Source of the DNA: Alisma plantago-aquatica
Lineage: Eukaryota; Streptophyta; Magnoliopsida; Alismatales; Alismataceae
NCBI GenBank assembly: GCA_963693085.1
Contig: OY856412.1
Location: 1,061,222,744-1,061,286,743, forward strand
Length of the DNA: 64,000 bases
Direction: 5' to 3'
Shown: piece by piece, positions 24,401-39,290 of the stretch
Numbering within the stretch: the first letter of the stretch is position 1
How the letters are laid out: every line of letters begins with the position of its first letter
Translations under genes and position numbers: made by a program
Notes under the pieces: generated by a model
Database searches by the model: none
Told to the model about the DNA's origin: nothing
What the model saw: only the letters and a program-made list of their open reading frames with translations

Positions 24401-27400
24401 ATACCCCTCTCTTTGCATGCAAGTGATCCCTTTATCTCTCTCTTTTTTCCCTCTTCTTGCTTGGAATTTGTCCCTTGTTCTTGGTGGTGCAAGTGGAGGT
24501 GTTTGAGCTTGAGGAGTTGGCCAAACCATTTGCATATGGTGATCTAGGGTTGGAGAATCTCTCTTGTGGTGATCCTTTGGTGTTCTTTGAGCTTGGTAAG
24601 TGACCTAACCTTCTTGGTTTTGTTTTCTTGAAAACCCTACCTCTCTTTGTTTTCTTGGTCGATCCATGGTTCTCCATGGTGATGTTTCTTGAGGAACTTC
24701 ACTCAAATAGAGGTTTAATCCAAGGGTTTTCCTTGGTAGTACCTAAGTGAGATGAAGATCTCCTCTTTTTCCCTTTCTTTTCGGCGAAAGGGTTTGTGCT
24801 CTCTTCTTTGTGCACCTTTTGACCTAGGTTTTTTCTTCTTCTCTCAAGGTGATCTTGCTTGGCCGTGGAGATGACCCAATCTTTGGTTTTCTTCTATCTC
24901 TTAGAGCTTATTGCTTTTGAGTTGTTCTTCAACATCAAGGTGAGTTATATAACCTTCACCTCAATTATTGTTACACTTAAGCCCGCATGCAATCGGTCTA
25001 TCTCTAAGATGTGGTTCCTAATAGTATGGTGATGATCTCTTGAGCTGGGTTTTATAATTATGCGGTGATGTTGTGTAGATTAGCTCTTTTTCTTAAACCC
25101 TAATTCTTGTACCCGAGATCATATGGTTGGTGGAAGTGTTAGTTCTTACATGCACATATGTAAATGTTAGTTTGTCATCATGGTTATGGTTCAATTTCTC
25201 TCTCTCTGATGATGGAGGGTTTGGATGCATGATACATCTTGAACATTGGTTTTATCATCATAAACACAATTTTGTTCTCATGTTTTTTGATGGAGTTATT
25301 GATACATGTGTGATGCTTAACGTTTGATTTTCTCTCTCATATCATGGTTTCTAATTTTATATTTATGATGATCATAGTTAGGGTTTCGATTTTCATCCTC
25401 TTTATGAGATTAGTACCTTGGTGACTCTTTAGATTCTTGGTGTGGATCAACTATTTGGTCTCTATCTATCCTTGATTTTCATGGTGGTTGCTACATGGGC
25501 TAACCGTACATGGTCGCTACATCTTCTCGGCTTTCATGGTCGCTATGCTGATGATTCTTGTTTGGTCACAACAGTTTGATCATGCCCCGTTGATGGTCGC
25601 TACAAACCCCAACCCTAGTTTCTCTTGCGGTCACTATGCCTTAAGTTATTACGGTCGCCACAGATGATGATGAGTGTTGGTCGCTATGTTGAAGGGATTG
25701 TTGCAGTCGCAACATTGGATCATAAGCCTAATGGTCACAACATGGTTCCTAACCCTAACGGTTGCTACAGTGGTTTCCCCTAGTATGGTATCTATAATTT
25801 TTTGATTTCATGATTGGTTGGTTATGATGATAACGACATTACATCTTATGGATTCCAAGAATGTGGGAAGTGGTGGACTTAAGGTTACATGTTATGTGTC
25901 GTTATTAAATGCTAATTGGTTAGCTATGAGTAACCCTAACTCTAATTTGAGTAACATAGTGGTTAATACTTAGTTGCTTGAGTAATTCGCATGATTGATG
26001 AATTAATTTCTCTCTCCTAGCATGTTTTAACCCTAATTGTTGTTGTATGAACATCATAGCTAATGAATGTCGTGGCACCACTTGTGTTACATCTGTATGG
26101 TGTTTATGAGCCTTGATGAGGCATGGAGAGATAATGATGCTTAGAAGGAACAATGAGAATGGTCTTATGACCTTGGCAATGGCTTTGTGCCTTAAGTGAG
26201 GTTATATTCTCTAATGATGTGATAAGGAACTTTGATCCCATAGTGACGTGACAATTGTGATGGCCTTGTGTATGACTTGAGACAATAGCATGTGGTGATG
26301 TGATCAACTTTATGTCTTGTACGTTTTATATCTTCTAAAGTTGCAATCTACCCTTATCTTTGTAGAATATGTTTAGGGTTTGTATGTTGTAACTTGATTG
26401 ATGCAATAAAAGATACCCAATTGGCTTAACTAATAAAGTGGAACCCTAATCATGTAGTTTTCTTGTACCATAGATCCATTCCAGTGTCATGACTTGTTGG
26501 ATGGTGAAATGGGTTCTCCCTTAGTGGAAGCTCAGAGTCGTATACTATTGAGTATATGAATGTTTCATAGGGATGGTTGCGGTCATACCCTCATAGGAGA
26601 ATGGTTGTGGTCGTATCTCAGTATATATGATATGATTTTTTAGGACAGTTGCGGTCATACCTTGGTAGGAGGACAACTATAGTTGTAAATCATATATTGG
26701 GTTGTATACCCTGTTAACTAGTGCCATGACCTATATACCAAGGTGGACAACACCAGTTAGACTCTATACGTCGCTACGGAAGACTCATACTGACTGAGGG
26801 TAGATGAGGTCTTAGGATTCCAGCTCTTCCATAAACCTTGTATGACACTGATTTCGACTTAGCAATGGTCAGTTGGAATTGAGTGGTATACCTCAATTCC
26901 TCAGGGTATTAATAAAAGACGTAATACATCTGTGTAGTATATTTGCCTAGGGTTAAACACGATGCACATTGGATGTTTACCCTTGCTTTGTTTCGTATAC
27001 TGTCTAGTTGTTGTATAATGCAGTAAGAGAAATTAATTGTCATACATGTTCTTCACATTCCTTCTTAGCATGTAATTATGCCTATTAGTTATAGTTGTTT
27101 AACCTGGTTAACTTGGATAGTTAACCTTAATTATTCATTTAGCTGAATCTGCTCATCGTGCTTAATAATATTATTTCATGTCTAAGGTATATGTGTGTTT
27201 TAATAGTTGTTGGTCGATGGTTATATCTCTTGATGGGACATGAGTCTCACCACTGTGGTTTGCCACATCTTTTTAGGTGGTCGTCAGAGACGTGGTAGAG
27301 ATTGTGTCGTTGTGGAGGAGGAGCTCGAAGAGCAATAGCTGCAGAAGGTTGGATAATGTGCTAGTGTTGTAGTAGAGTCATATGTGTCGTCCTTGTACTC

Positions 27401-27744
27401 TCAGATCCGGAAAGGGATGCGTTTTGTAGATGTTGTACCTTGATGCGTGTTTTGACTGTATGTCGTGGCTTGTATATATGTCTTGTATATGTGAACAGAT
27501 ATCTTTTGTAGCAGGATATCTTTTGTAGCAGGTGTGTGGCAGTGGACCACTGTACAGATGTGAATACCTAGCATGATATGTAATTTGTTAACATGTTGTG
27601 GACCTTTATGCAATATATTTCCACTCAGTGATGGTCATATATGAACGGTTTTAATTTACTCGTGTTTTTGGCTATGCAGTTTGTTAGTGGTTAATTCCGT
27701 GCTTGTTTCTGAGTAATCTCGGTTGGTGACGCCGGGGCATCACA
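21461..27744 (+). repeat. 3' LTR of the Tekay-like element, with one nested insertion
   Basis: It starts TGTAAGACCCC and ends GGGGCATCACA. Apart from the 22121-24326 insertion it aligns with the 5' LTR throughout. It directly follows the chromodomain tail and a G-rich polypurine stretch. It abuts LINE coding sequence at 27745, so the Tekay element inserted into a LINE. Confidence 0.9.
22121..24326. mobile_element. 2.2 kb solo-LTR candidate with TA...TA ends
   Basis: The insertion starts TATAGGGAAA, ends CACTAATA, and is flanked by GTTAT at 22116-22120 and 24327-24331. Its absence from the other LTR shows it is an insertion. It has a 5-bp duplication and no coding capacity for RT, integrase or transposase. 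TA...TA ends are a known non-canonical LTR type, mostly in Copia elements. A fully supported example occurs in this window at 54364-59162. A TATATAGGCGGGG segment near 22728 could be its core promoter. Clusters of GATGGTCAT/GGCCATTTG motifs lie at 22850-23240. A small DNA transposon is less likely, because no clear terminal inverted repeat was seen. Confidence 0.7.
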
Positions 27745-28486
27745 TTTGTGATGAGCATCTTCTAATTACCTACACGACTGATAGACGAGATTCACAATAA
27801 CATTGCCAGGTTCTAGTGGAGAGCAAAGGGGACTGAGAGAAAATAGCGTAGATGAGTTGGCAAAACATATCGAAACCTAAACAACGAGGTATGGGCTTTC
27901 ACAATCTACATATTTTAACCAAGCTCTGATAGCCAAGAAAATATGGAGACTATACATAAGATAAGAGGGGCTGGAAGCTAGAGTATTAAAAGCTCATTAT
28001 ATCCCACATACAACCATTCTAGAGGTGTATCGAGGATATAATCCCGGTCATACGTGGAGAGCGGGTGGAATGCAAAGGTATTATTATTACAAAGCACAAA
28101 ATGGACGGTGGGCGACAGTGAACAGGTTGACCTATTTGAAGATAAGTGGTTGGCAAATCCTATGTTGAAAGTAGTATAGTATAAGAACAAAGATAATGCA
28201 ATGCTCACAGGAGCTGATGGACATTGGAAGAGCAAAATGGAAAAGTGAGAGATTGAGAGATCACTACCACGCCAAAGAAATATTTGCAGTACCACTATCA
28301 CAATGTCGGAGGATAAAATTTCATGGTGGCCAAGCAGCGATGGAAACTTCACATTGAGAACAGTCTACTAGAGAGGACATTTCAGTGTGACGGAGATGAA
28401 TGAGCTAGGGGTTGCGTCCGACAGAACAACTGGAGACTGATATCAAGGTCGGGATAGCCGCCAAAAGCAGCAAACTTCTTGTGATC
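27745..28486 (+). pseudogene. LINE ORF2 fragment, C-terminal region part 1
   Basis: Reading from about 27795 gives R-A-K-G-T-E-R-K-I-A, M-S-W-Q-N-I-S-K-P-K, G-M-G-F-H-N-L and I-W-R-L. These are the conserved region after the RT thumb in plant L1 LINEs. Stops replace a Trp (27817) and others. The fragment is truncated on the left by the Tekay 3' LTR and interrupted on the right by a hAT insertion. It continues at 30221. Confidence 0.85.
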
Positions 28487-28494
28487 ATCAGAAC

Positions 28495-30220
28495 TAGGGA
28501 TAGCAAACGGGTGGGTTTCGCCAACCCATACCTATACCCACTAAACCTATTGTTTACAGAAACCATACTCATATTAGCCCTTATCAAAATATTAGAAAAG
28601 TAAACCACCCATACCAAACCCATTAGGGAATGGGTCCCCGTAAGTACCCATAACATACCACCTTCCCAGAAACAGAAGTCCAAAAAAATATATTAATAAG
28701 TTTATTTGCCTTAATGCTCAGTCAAATATCTAATAATACAATCTTATAATATGCAACATGTACGTGTACTTATATCACAGTATTAGCATACTTCTAATAA
28801 TAAACAATCTACGGTATATATATATTTTGTTGTTTAAAAATATACACATTACAGTTTTGATATACTACATACAGTTGTCAATGTGCATTTTGTCGGACAA
28901 GTCATGTGCACGTAAAGCGTCATCCTAAAGCCACGGCCGTTGATGGGGTGGTTGCAGTTGGCGGACCACATGACGGAAGTCAGTTGTCTGTGGTGCAAGA
29001 TTGAGAAGGAGAAGGTACTGGTTACCACCCGGTGGATGAGAGAGATGGGAGACTCTGGCTTCAAGCTTCGGTCTCGGATCTTGAACATGGCTCCACGGCG
29101 CAACGACGATACCAACTCTGCATGCACCGCAACTGCTCTTGTTCCTCGAGGACTTCTATGGGCCATAGCATCGGAACGATCGAACGAAGAAAATGGATCC
29201 TCCGCTGGCGAGTGGCGATGAGAGTAGGGACTAGGGAAGGAGAGTCGCGACTCGCGAGAGGGGGGTGACGGCTTGACAATGGGGGATTGTGGGTAGGGCT
29301 GTAAATAAATATGGGTATACCCGCATACCCTTAAACCCATACCTTCTATATCCGTCATGGGTATAAATTTTTATAACCACATAGCTGATTACCCTTATAC
29401 TCATATATCCCCTCTCACAGGATAAGGTTATGGTTATGTATGTACTCATACCCTGTATACCCATATACCCATTTAATTATATTTTTATATAAAAAATTTA
29501 TATTAGAATGTAATGATGCATATTGTAAGTATAAGTAGTTGAAAGTAGTATAAGTTATATTAGAATGTAATGCTCTATATTAACCAGTGTGAAGGTAAGA
29601 CAACATGATGTCTAAGATTAATCGTTGACTTTATTATTCTATTAATAATGTAGTAAAATTCTGTATTATTCCCTAATAGAGCCAACAATCATCATTTTTT
29701 TATATTTTGATTTAGCTCTATCAACATGTTACTCTTGATTGTCCTTTGTAAGACCGACACATTATTTACTTATCACTTTATATATTCATAAAAAATAGAA
29801 TGAATTTGATGTCATACTGTATCTATATCAATATCCCTTAATTAGTTTATTGTTTGTTGTTCCCAAATTTTATGATGTGTTATTGTAGCAAGTCTATTCA
29901 TAACCATATACCCAGTTACCCATCCAATACCCAATGGTTACGTGGGTATGGGTATGGTGCGGGTATAGTTTTTGAAAAAGCGAGTATATACTCATACACA
30001 TACCCGCTTAACTAAACGGTTACGGTTATAGATATGACCATAACCGCACCATACCCTACCCAGTTACAGCCCTAATTGTGGGGACTGATGGGGATACACG
30101 TGACACCCATCCCAATCAACCCTCCCCATTTAGGACTTAGCATGTGAACTGGACCCATCAAACCCATTATTCATTGGGTTAATTGAGTTTGTTGGGTCAC
30201 GATGTTATTTGCCATCACTA
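28495..30220. mobile_element. hAT-like non-autonomous transposon (1726 bp)
   Basis: Ends TAGGGATAGCAAAC (left) and TTTGCCATCACTA (right) are imperfect inverted repeats of the hAT type. The flanking 8-bp duplication is ATCAGAAC at 28487-28494 and ATCAGCAC at 30221-30228, with one mismatch. Excising it rejoins the LINE reading P-P-K-A-A-N-F-L to the zf-RVT region. No transposase was recognised. The GC-rich block 28930-29280 has open frames on both strands without known similarity and may be captured or leader sequence. Confidence 0.85.
29294..30074. mobile_element. second hAT-like element nested in the first (781 bp)
   Basis: Ends TAGGGCTGTAAATAAA and GTTACAGCCCTA are inverted repeats. The flanking 8-bp duplication ATTGTGGG (29286-29293, 30075-30082) is perfect. 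Subterminal GGGTATGGGTAT / ATACCCATACCC repeats lie at both ends, and the middle is AT-rich and non-coding. It is younger than the element that contains it. Confidence 0.92.
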
Positions 30221-30508
30221 ATCAGCACAAGAGAACTAGCGATGAGATGATGGGAAGACTCTTTGACAGATTTTGTTGAGTAAGCTACGTCTGTCCGGTG
30301 TTTGGAGGAGCCAAAGAAACAATAAACCACATGTTGCGGTATCGTATCAAGGAGAGGAGGGTGTGGGATGGCTTTCCACAAAGTATCGGAGATGTTTTAA
30401 TCGAAGGGGAGGAGCAGGAGCCAATAAAGGTACTTGTGAAGCTACTAGATGGAGTGAGATTGAAGAGGCGGAGGAGATAGTGGCGGGCCTGGTGGCTATG
30501 TAGACGAT
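30221..30508 (+). pseudogene. LINE ORF2 fragment, part 2 (zf-RVT)
   Basis: C-P-V-F-G-G-A-K-E-T-I-N-H-M-L-R near 30292-30340, then R-R-V-W-D-G-F, matches the zinc-binding C-terminus of plant LINE ORF2 (C-x2-C-G...E-T...H). It continues the fragment that ends at 28486. One zinc ligand Cys is replaced by Phe, and stops are present. Confidence 0.85.
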
Positions 30509-30509
30509 A

Positions 30510-30810
30510 TAATACTATAAAAAGAGCGAGTTTGATGATGCGCCCTCCTTGATTCACTCTCTTCTTTTCTTTTTTCAAGGAATTTTACTCCTACAAATAT
30601 TTATTTTCACTCTCCTATTAACGTTTATTATCTTTAATTCTGTATTTCTCTCTCCATCTCACGGAAACGGTTCTTTAATTTTCTCCTTTCAAACAACCAA
30701 CACAAATATCTTTTATGGTAGGGACCATTTCACAGACGAGTCTTCTCCTCGTACATTTTTAACAAATTTTATATGTCACGTGCATGCATGTGCACGTGTG
30801 CGTTCACTAG
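30510..30810 (+). mobile_element. short Helitron-like element
   Basis: The 5' end region is ATACTATAAAAAGAGCGAG. The 3' end has the palindrome CACGTGCA-loop-TGCACGTG (30777-30798), then 8 bp, then CTAG (30807-30810) followed by T. The 3' hairpin plus CTRR and insertion before T are the Helitron signature. The same 5' and 3' motifs occur in the larger element ending at 38781. It encodes nothing. The exact 5' base is uncertain by a few positions. Confidence 0.78.
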
Positions 30811-31679
30811 TGACTAGAAAAAACAAACTCATCTTCATCTTCTAATAAGAGGAGAAAGATGTTTTATGGGAAAAAAATTAATTTAGCATACTTCGCAAAA
30901 ATATTTACCAACATAGCAGACTTTGTAAAATATTTGTCAAAACATCACATTTTGTTCTAAAAGTGTCATTTTATATGGAGCTTTTAGTATCTAGAACTGG
31001 AAGCACCACCAATATTGGCATGTTTATTTAAAAATAAACAAATTTGAAATTAAAAATAACAAATGTGTTGCTTTCAACTTGATAATTAAATGTTGCATCA
31101 AATTGAAAGTGCTACTCAGTGTGATGCTTTTGACTTTTTATTTTTTATTTTGAAAATAAATATATCAGTATTTATGGCGCTTTTCAATCTTGGACACAGA
31201 AAATGCCACTTTGAGTGGCAAGTTCCACACAAAATGTGTGATTATGGGAACATACTATGTTGGTACTCTTTTTTCGTAAAAGCATGCTAACGGTTTTTTT
31301 TTCTTTATCAATATTCAACAACAATTTTTGGCATTCCTACAGGACTATCAGGTCCAGAGGGCTAAGGCCATGTTTGGTTCAAAGGATGTGGCGCAGGATC
31401 GAATTTTATTTCCTTAGAATTTTCCTTTCCTATGTTTGTTTTAATAAAATAAGTAAGGATTAAAATCCGGAGCACAACCACACGCTACGTCTGTGTCACT
31501 AATTAAATCTGTATAGTGGGGGTGTCTTTGTTAATCCTACGGCTTCGTCGCAGACCAATCCATGTCACCTGTGGATTCGTCAGCCGCCAACGGGCACCAG
31601 GACTGTGTCGCCCACTGCCGCCACCCTGGCTTCGTCGCTCACTGCCACTACCCCGACTTCATCGCTCACCACCAGGACT
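30811..31679. other. AT-rich stretch, no gene seen
   Basis: Nothing coding was recognised. GGCCATGTTTGGTTCAAAG at 31367-31385 resembles a hAT/PIF-type MITE end, but no partner end was found. A GC-rich block at 31540-31680 has short degenerate repeats of GGCTTCGTCGCTCACTGCC. Confidence 0.4.
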
Positions 31680-32426
<747 letters not shown>

Positions 32427-32473
<47 letters not shown>

Positions 32474-32600
32474 TATACATATATATACACACATATACAT
32501 ATATATATACACATATACATATACATATATATACATACACATATACATATATATACATATACATATACATATACATATATATACATATACATATATATAT
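32427..32600. repeat. compound TA / CA / TACA microsatellite
   Basis: A long TA run followed by CA and ACATATATA units between E1 and E2. The Tyr/Ile repetitive open frames here are artefacts. Confidence 0.95.

Positions 32601-33718
<1,118 letters not shown>

Positions 33719-33736
<18 letters not shown>
33719..33736. repeat. TA microsatellite
   Basis: Nine TA units between E3 and E4. Together with the facing ends of E3 and E4 they form a perfect ~130-bp palindrome at about 33655-33790. Confidence 0.9.
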
Positions 33737-33753
<17 letters not shown>

Positions 33754-34120
33754 CAGAGAGAGTCAGGATAGAATACACTCAAGTGTACAAATCGCACAAA
33801 TACACTCAAGTATGTTTCCATATAAAGACAATTTTTGTACAAAATGTAAACCATTGATCTTCACCGACATACTATAACTAGGCTACATACAAATTTTGAG
33901 CCTATTTGGATGAGTGTAAGTCACTCATCTAAGGGCAACAAAATCGACGTACGAAACTAATTTGAAATATATAATTTTTGTGGTCTTTATAACATGACCT
34001 ATAAATGCCCAAATATGTTCAAATTTTGCATATGAGTTGTTCACAAGATGTTTAAGAAGATCAACGGATTAGATTTAAAAAAATATTGCATCATAAAAAA
34101 CTATTTGAGTGTATTCTAGC

Positions 34121-34144
<24 letters not shown>
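33737..34144 (-). repeat. E-family MITE copy E4
   Basis: (AG)n-GTCAGGATAGAATACACTC on the left and GTGTATTCTAGCC-(TC)n on the right, with the reverse-oriented core. Confidence 0.85.

Positions 34145-34189
<45 letters not shown>
34145..34189. repeat. TA microsatellite, left part, split by a Helitron
   Basis: The TA run following E4 stops at the Helitron 5' end and resumes after its CTAG end at 38782-38820. Confidence 0.9.
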
Positions 34190-34192
<3 letters not shown>

Positions 34193-37100
34193 TACTATAA
34201 AAAGAGCGAATAGTTTTTACTAATTACAACAACACCACCAACCAATCAAATTGCATCGTTTTTGAAATGTTGTCTTCTCCTTCACCCTCTCTCTTTTCTC
34301 CTTTGTTTCAAGAATTTGAATACCAAAAACGAAAAGAAAAACAAGTCTGCGATCGAACCGTCTGTAATTGCCCTCTATCTCTGGCACGTTCTCAATGTCT
34401 CCTCAATAGGTTCTCTCACTTCTGTCTCCAACTACCCACAATATTCTCCCCACGCTCTCCATACTCTCCATTTCTATCCCCGACTATTCATCGGTTGCAG
34501 TTATTATTAACCCCATTCCTCCACATTCCAGGGGCAGGGGCAGCGTGACAATGATCCAACATCATCATAGACCTGCGTTCCGGACCAGCAATGGACTGTG
34601 GCAACCTCTGCAACCAGCGACATCAACACGGAGAAGGGAATTACTGACAAAGTCATGGTGTATCATGTTGCGGAAGGAGAGCCGCCATAAGTGAAGATGA
34701 TAGTACATGTATTCTCTGTGTTACTATTTATCCACCCATTGATCACGTCCTACTTTTTGCAGAAACTGTCTTTCCTCCATGTTACAGTGAATATGTTCCC
34801 TTTCCTACCATAACATCTTTTTCTTCAGCTAGAAAATACTTTGTTCACTCTCTGCCACCATTCGTATCAATGTATATGTGAATTTATCCTATAACTGTGC
34901 CTTGGTTTGGCACTGATAAATTACAAGTTTCTGAACAGAAGGTAATGGTCGATATGATTTTCTTACTTTCTTGCACATATCCTGACCAGATACTAGAGTC
35001 GATCATCTGTCTACTCCTTCCAAAGAGAACCGTGCATGCTCATTTGGGAAAGAGGGAGACAATCAACTCGCCCGTACCGCACCATCCCCTCCGCCACCTT
35101 CTCAGCTATATGGTGCCAGGGGTCATTGCCTCCAATGTCGTCGCCTTCATAGCAGTAGTCAAATAGGTGTGCATCCATGAGTCACTGCACCGTTCACAAC
35201 TTATAGCTCCATTTCGTGCTTGCCCCTGGAGGGCCGGCCACCATTGCCACTCCCGCAATTTTCGTCCTTGATGGATGCCGGACACCACACCGACGCATCC
35301 GGTGTTAGTCTCCTCCACCGTGCCTCACAGAGCCCGACAGCATATCACGTGCGCAAGGTCTTGCTTCTAACACCCTTCACCTTCCGCCTCCGACTCCGCC
35401 TCAAGCGTCGTCACCCCCTGTTGGCGCCGGGCCACCGTAGAAGCCAACCCAGGCGCATCACGAGGCCCTCCATCTGTTTCCGCGATAGAACCAGCAGCAG
35501 AAGCAGGTCACCTGGAACAACTAGGTTGCGGTTCTGATTCTCCCTGTCGGGCCACATACGCCGGCTCCGGTTGCAGTGGCTCACGGCTTACTACTGTCGT
35601 GTCCTCCTCGCCAGTCTCCGGTCATTGTGCTATACTACAGTGCATAGCCTTGCAGAGGTAGCGTGGGGCCTACATGAGGCTTCCAAGGGCCCTGTGGGGA
35701 TCGCCGAGTGTTGCGACATTAATTTAGCCGATCACAGCTGCCTCGCACGTGGACTGCTTTTAACCACATCCTTAAGTTAGGTGGCAGATTAATTTAGCCA
35801 TTCAGGTAATTGACGCACTAAGTCAGGGTAGGATCAGTGGTAATATAACGATATCGTTCTCCTGTTCCATCATCATTTTCTTCGTAGACTGTGCTGTAGG
35901 CCAACGACATGGATCAAAACATCAACTACCATCAGAACTGCATGGATCACATCAGCGGCCAGAACGGCGGCATTTACATCCAGTACCGGCAGAGTATGGT
36001 CCAAGGCAAGGACTGGTGATGGTGCAGTGTAGCATCGACGCCAATGAGGTCATGCGGCCAACGGTTCATGATCCTTAAGAGCTTAGGTGCAAAGTACTCA
36101 GATTTTGCACCATAAGACATCTCAGAACATGTTCTAACAGTCATTTCCCATTTAGAGGCATCTCCTTGATAATTATTCTTTCTCTTTTCTTACTGAGAGT
36201 CTAGATTTGTTGTTCCCGATTAGAAAAAGAGTTATTAACGGTTCAAATCTGTCAAGTTTCTATTCCAAGGATGTACCTTGTTAGTTTCTAAGAATGGCTT
36301 TTTAACTACTTCACAAATTATATATTTTCTAACTTTCATAATGTAGTTAGTTTAACATGATAGACTTTCTATCACATGTTGGCAATTAACTTTACATAGA
36401 CGATGGTCTCATTTAATAGCATCAACATACACGATGGTCTCATTTAATAGCATCACATTCAAAAATAACATCAATTGATGAGAAATATGGAACAATTTTT
36501 TTCGTTGACATACACCTTAACACTTGATTTCCAAACATAGCCGACTCATGAAGTATGCTGACTCAAAAATTTAAAAAAGTCACAAGCAACTAGGCGTATG
36601 TTGTAAAAGAAAGACAACTAGATGTATTTCTATAATTTAACATTTGACAAACTGAGTATCTGGGATAACGAACTAGGACAACGAACTACTAACTGCAATT
36701 TGATGAAAACTTATAACCATTATCTAACCAGACCATGCTATCACCATCCACATTGTATTATAATTATTTAATTTGTGTACATTATTATGATGATATGTTG
36801 ATCTAGATATGTGTATGCTTGTTGATTGACATATTTTTTCTCTAATTATATCTTATCTTGGAAAAAAATTAAATGATAAAAGTAATTAGTACGTTTGTAA
36901 AAATAATTACTTAACTAGACCACCTTGAAATATAAATGTCACTTGGACCAACGCTTTCCAAGTCCAAGGGGAGAAAACACCACTCCACCAGACATATTTG
37001 AACAAGAAAAATAATGAAAAGCAGAACACATCAGTTGATGTGACATTTTTACCCTTACTTGTAAGGGTAATCAAGTGGCGTTTTCTATTTTACTATATTT

Positions 37101-38781
37101 CCTTTTTCATACTTTGTTCAAAAGTGTCAATGGTATGCTTTTTTCTCACCGTGCACCTGGAAGGTGCCAGTCCGAGTGGCGTTCAGAATACATAGTGGGG
37201 TATGTTGAAAATTATATCAACGTGTGTTATACTTGATTCTTTTTTGCAAAGTACATTGTTTTGATTTTTTCCTTTAATATATTTATGCCTAATTATATAT
37301 CTAACTCCTATTTTAGTTCCAATATCAATATTTACATAATATCTGAAATAACTTTTCTTCCATCATACATGAAAGAAAAAGTTATATACTAAGTAAATTG
37401 AGTGTTTTATTCAATTAAAAAAGATCTAATACTAAGTTATTAAATTTGATTGGATACGTGCATGGAAACGCACGACATGTATATTTATTCATTCCCACTA
37501 AAATCATATCAATTTTTAAGAAAAGATTTTCTTCTAACAATTAGATATTGTCAAGATGAACACAAAATACTAACGATATTCAGTCCAGTTAAATTTAAAA
37601 GACTACATATTCTTATAATAAGTCAAATATTCTTGATAAGGCACCCTATAAGTTTGTCTCCTGGTTTCATTTAAAAAAACTAATAGCACATTGGATCATA
37701 GATACAACAATTTTTTTTATATTATAAGAAAAGAAGATATTTGGCATGACTTACAATTTTTCCTAGACAAGGTATGTCAGTGTTGTCACATAATTGTAGT
37801 CTAAATCAAAAAGTTGTATTCGATAAATATTTACCATTGCAGTCAATATATTTTATCTTTCCACATGTATTAATAGTCTTTTCTATAATATTATGCACAC
37901 ACAAATAAGGTACATATGTATTTATATATTTGAAATATTTTGTTGTGGATAGTTAAACTGAGTACAAATAAGCAATAATCCATGCACGTGCATATTCTAT
38001 GGTGATTTTAGATGTTTAGCCAAATCATTTTTAATATGTAAATGTTAGAAATCACAATGGGAATATTTGTGATTGAACCACAAGAATGTGAAGATGTTAA
38101 TTATAATGTAAATACTTTCCCACATGGAACTCAACATTTATTTCATGCAACATTATAATCAAATTATATAATGATAATAAATTTTTCCCATAGATATACA
38201 TACTACAATGAATTTGAATATGAACATGAGATAATGGCACATATATTTAATATGGAGTCACCAACGTGTGTACATGTTGATTAGGATAAGACATTATAAC
38301 AATATAATTTAGCATAAATTTCATTCAATGTATTTTAGTCTTTTTTTAATATAATATATATTTTTTGGTCAAGAGTTACTCATTTTAACATGAATCCCCA
38401 TGTAAAGGCAAGGTAATTAAACTATTCGACTAACAAGTGGTCCTCTTATCGTAGCAAAATATGTTACCTAACCATCAACAATTTGTGATAGATGTTCCTG
38501 TATTCTAATTGAAATAATTGATGATATTATTATTTTTATAATTTCTAAAACGTTGCTCTTACCTCATTGTATTCCCTTTTAGTAATCATTTTATTAAAAT
38601 AGCTACTCTTAATTTTTTATTTCTATTTTTATTGATTTTACTTTACAAAAAATATGAAATTATAAAGTAAATCCATATACTTCTAAAAATGGTTTACCTA
38701 TTAAATATCTTTCATATTTTAAAAAATATTAAATTATTAAGTGTAAGATGTCACGTGCATGTGCACGTGTGTATTCACTAG
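34190..38781 (+). mobile_element. Helitron-like element, ~4.6 kb, inside a TA microsatellite
   Basis: The 5' end CACTACTATAAAAAGAGCGAA matches the small Helitron at 30510. The 3' end has palindrome CACGTGCATGTGCACGTG (38752-38769) and CTAG at 38778-38781, followed by T of the resumed TA tract. The content is a CT-rich leader, a GC-rich part at 34540-36060 and an AT-rich part at 36100-38750. No Rep/helicase was recognised, so it is non-autonomous. Short open frames at 34262-34548, 35220-35537 and about 35910-36020 resemble nothing known to me. The GC-rich part could be captured host exons, but this is unproven. Confidence 0.78.

Positions 38782-38820
<39 letters not shown>
38782..38820. repeat. 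TA microsatellite, right part
   Basis: Continuation of the TA tract interrupted by the Helitron, leading into E5. Confidence 0.9.
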
Positions 38821-38844
<24 letters not shown>

Positions 38845-39240
38845 TTAGGCTAGAATACACTCGAGTGTACAGATCAGGCCGTACACCCCAATGGTGTTTG
38901 CCTATCTAGACCATGTTTTTCCAAAATCTAATCCATTGATCTTCATGGTTACAATAATAATAGGTCACATACAAAATTTGAACTCATTTGGATAAGTGTA
39001 AGTCACCCATCTAAGGACAAAAAAATCGACGCACAAAACTAATTTGAAATACATGATTTTTGCTTCCTTTAGATGCACGGCCTATAAGTGTCCAAATGAG
39101 CTAAAATTCATTATATAGTATGTTCTTATGATAATTAAGAAGATCAACGGTTTAGATTTTTCAAAAATTAACTACATCTTCAAAAATGATTGAGGTATAC
39201 GGTGCCTCCGGTACACTCGAGCGTACACTAGCCTGACTCT
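38821..39240 (-). repeat. E-family MITE copy E5
   Basis: (AG)n-GTTAGGCTAGAATACACTC on the left and GAGCGTACACTAGCCTGAC on the right, with the reverse-oriented core. It is followed by a TA/TG microsatellite to about 39290. Confidence 0.85.
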
Positions 39241-39290
39241 ATATATATAATGTGTGTATGTGTGTGTTTATGTTTGTGTCTATGTGTGTG

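Larger units (their letters stand above)
2485..27744 (+). mobile_element. Ty3/gypsy chromovirus (Tekay/Del-like), nested and decayed
   Basis: Two long direct repeats (2485-12631 and 21461-27744) flank a gag-pol region in the order gag, protease, RT, RNase H, integrase, chromodomain, which is the Ty3/gypsy order. The tRNA-iMet primer site is at 12639-12650, just after the 5' LTR. A G-rich polypurine-like stretch lies just before 21461. After subtracting insertions each LTR is about 4.07 kb: 3887 bp present plus 184 bp lost in the 5' copy, and 4073 bp in the 3' copy. The agreement supports the boundaries. The LTRs are visibly diverged and gag-pol has many stops, so this is an old, inactive copy. 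The 5' end is destroyed, so its own target duplication cannot be tested. Confidence 0.9.
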
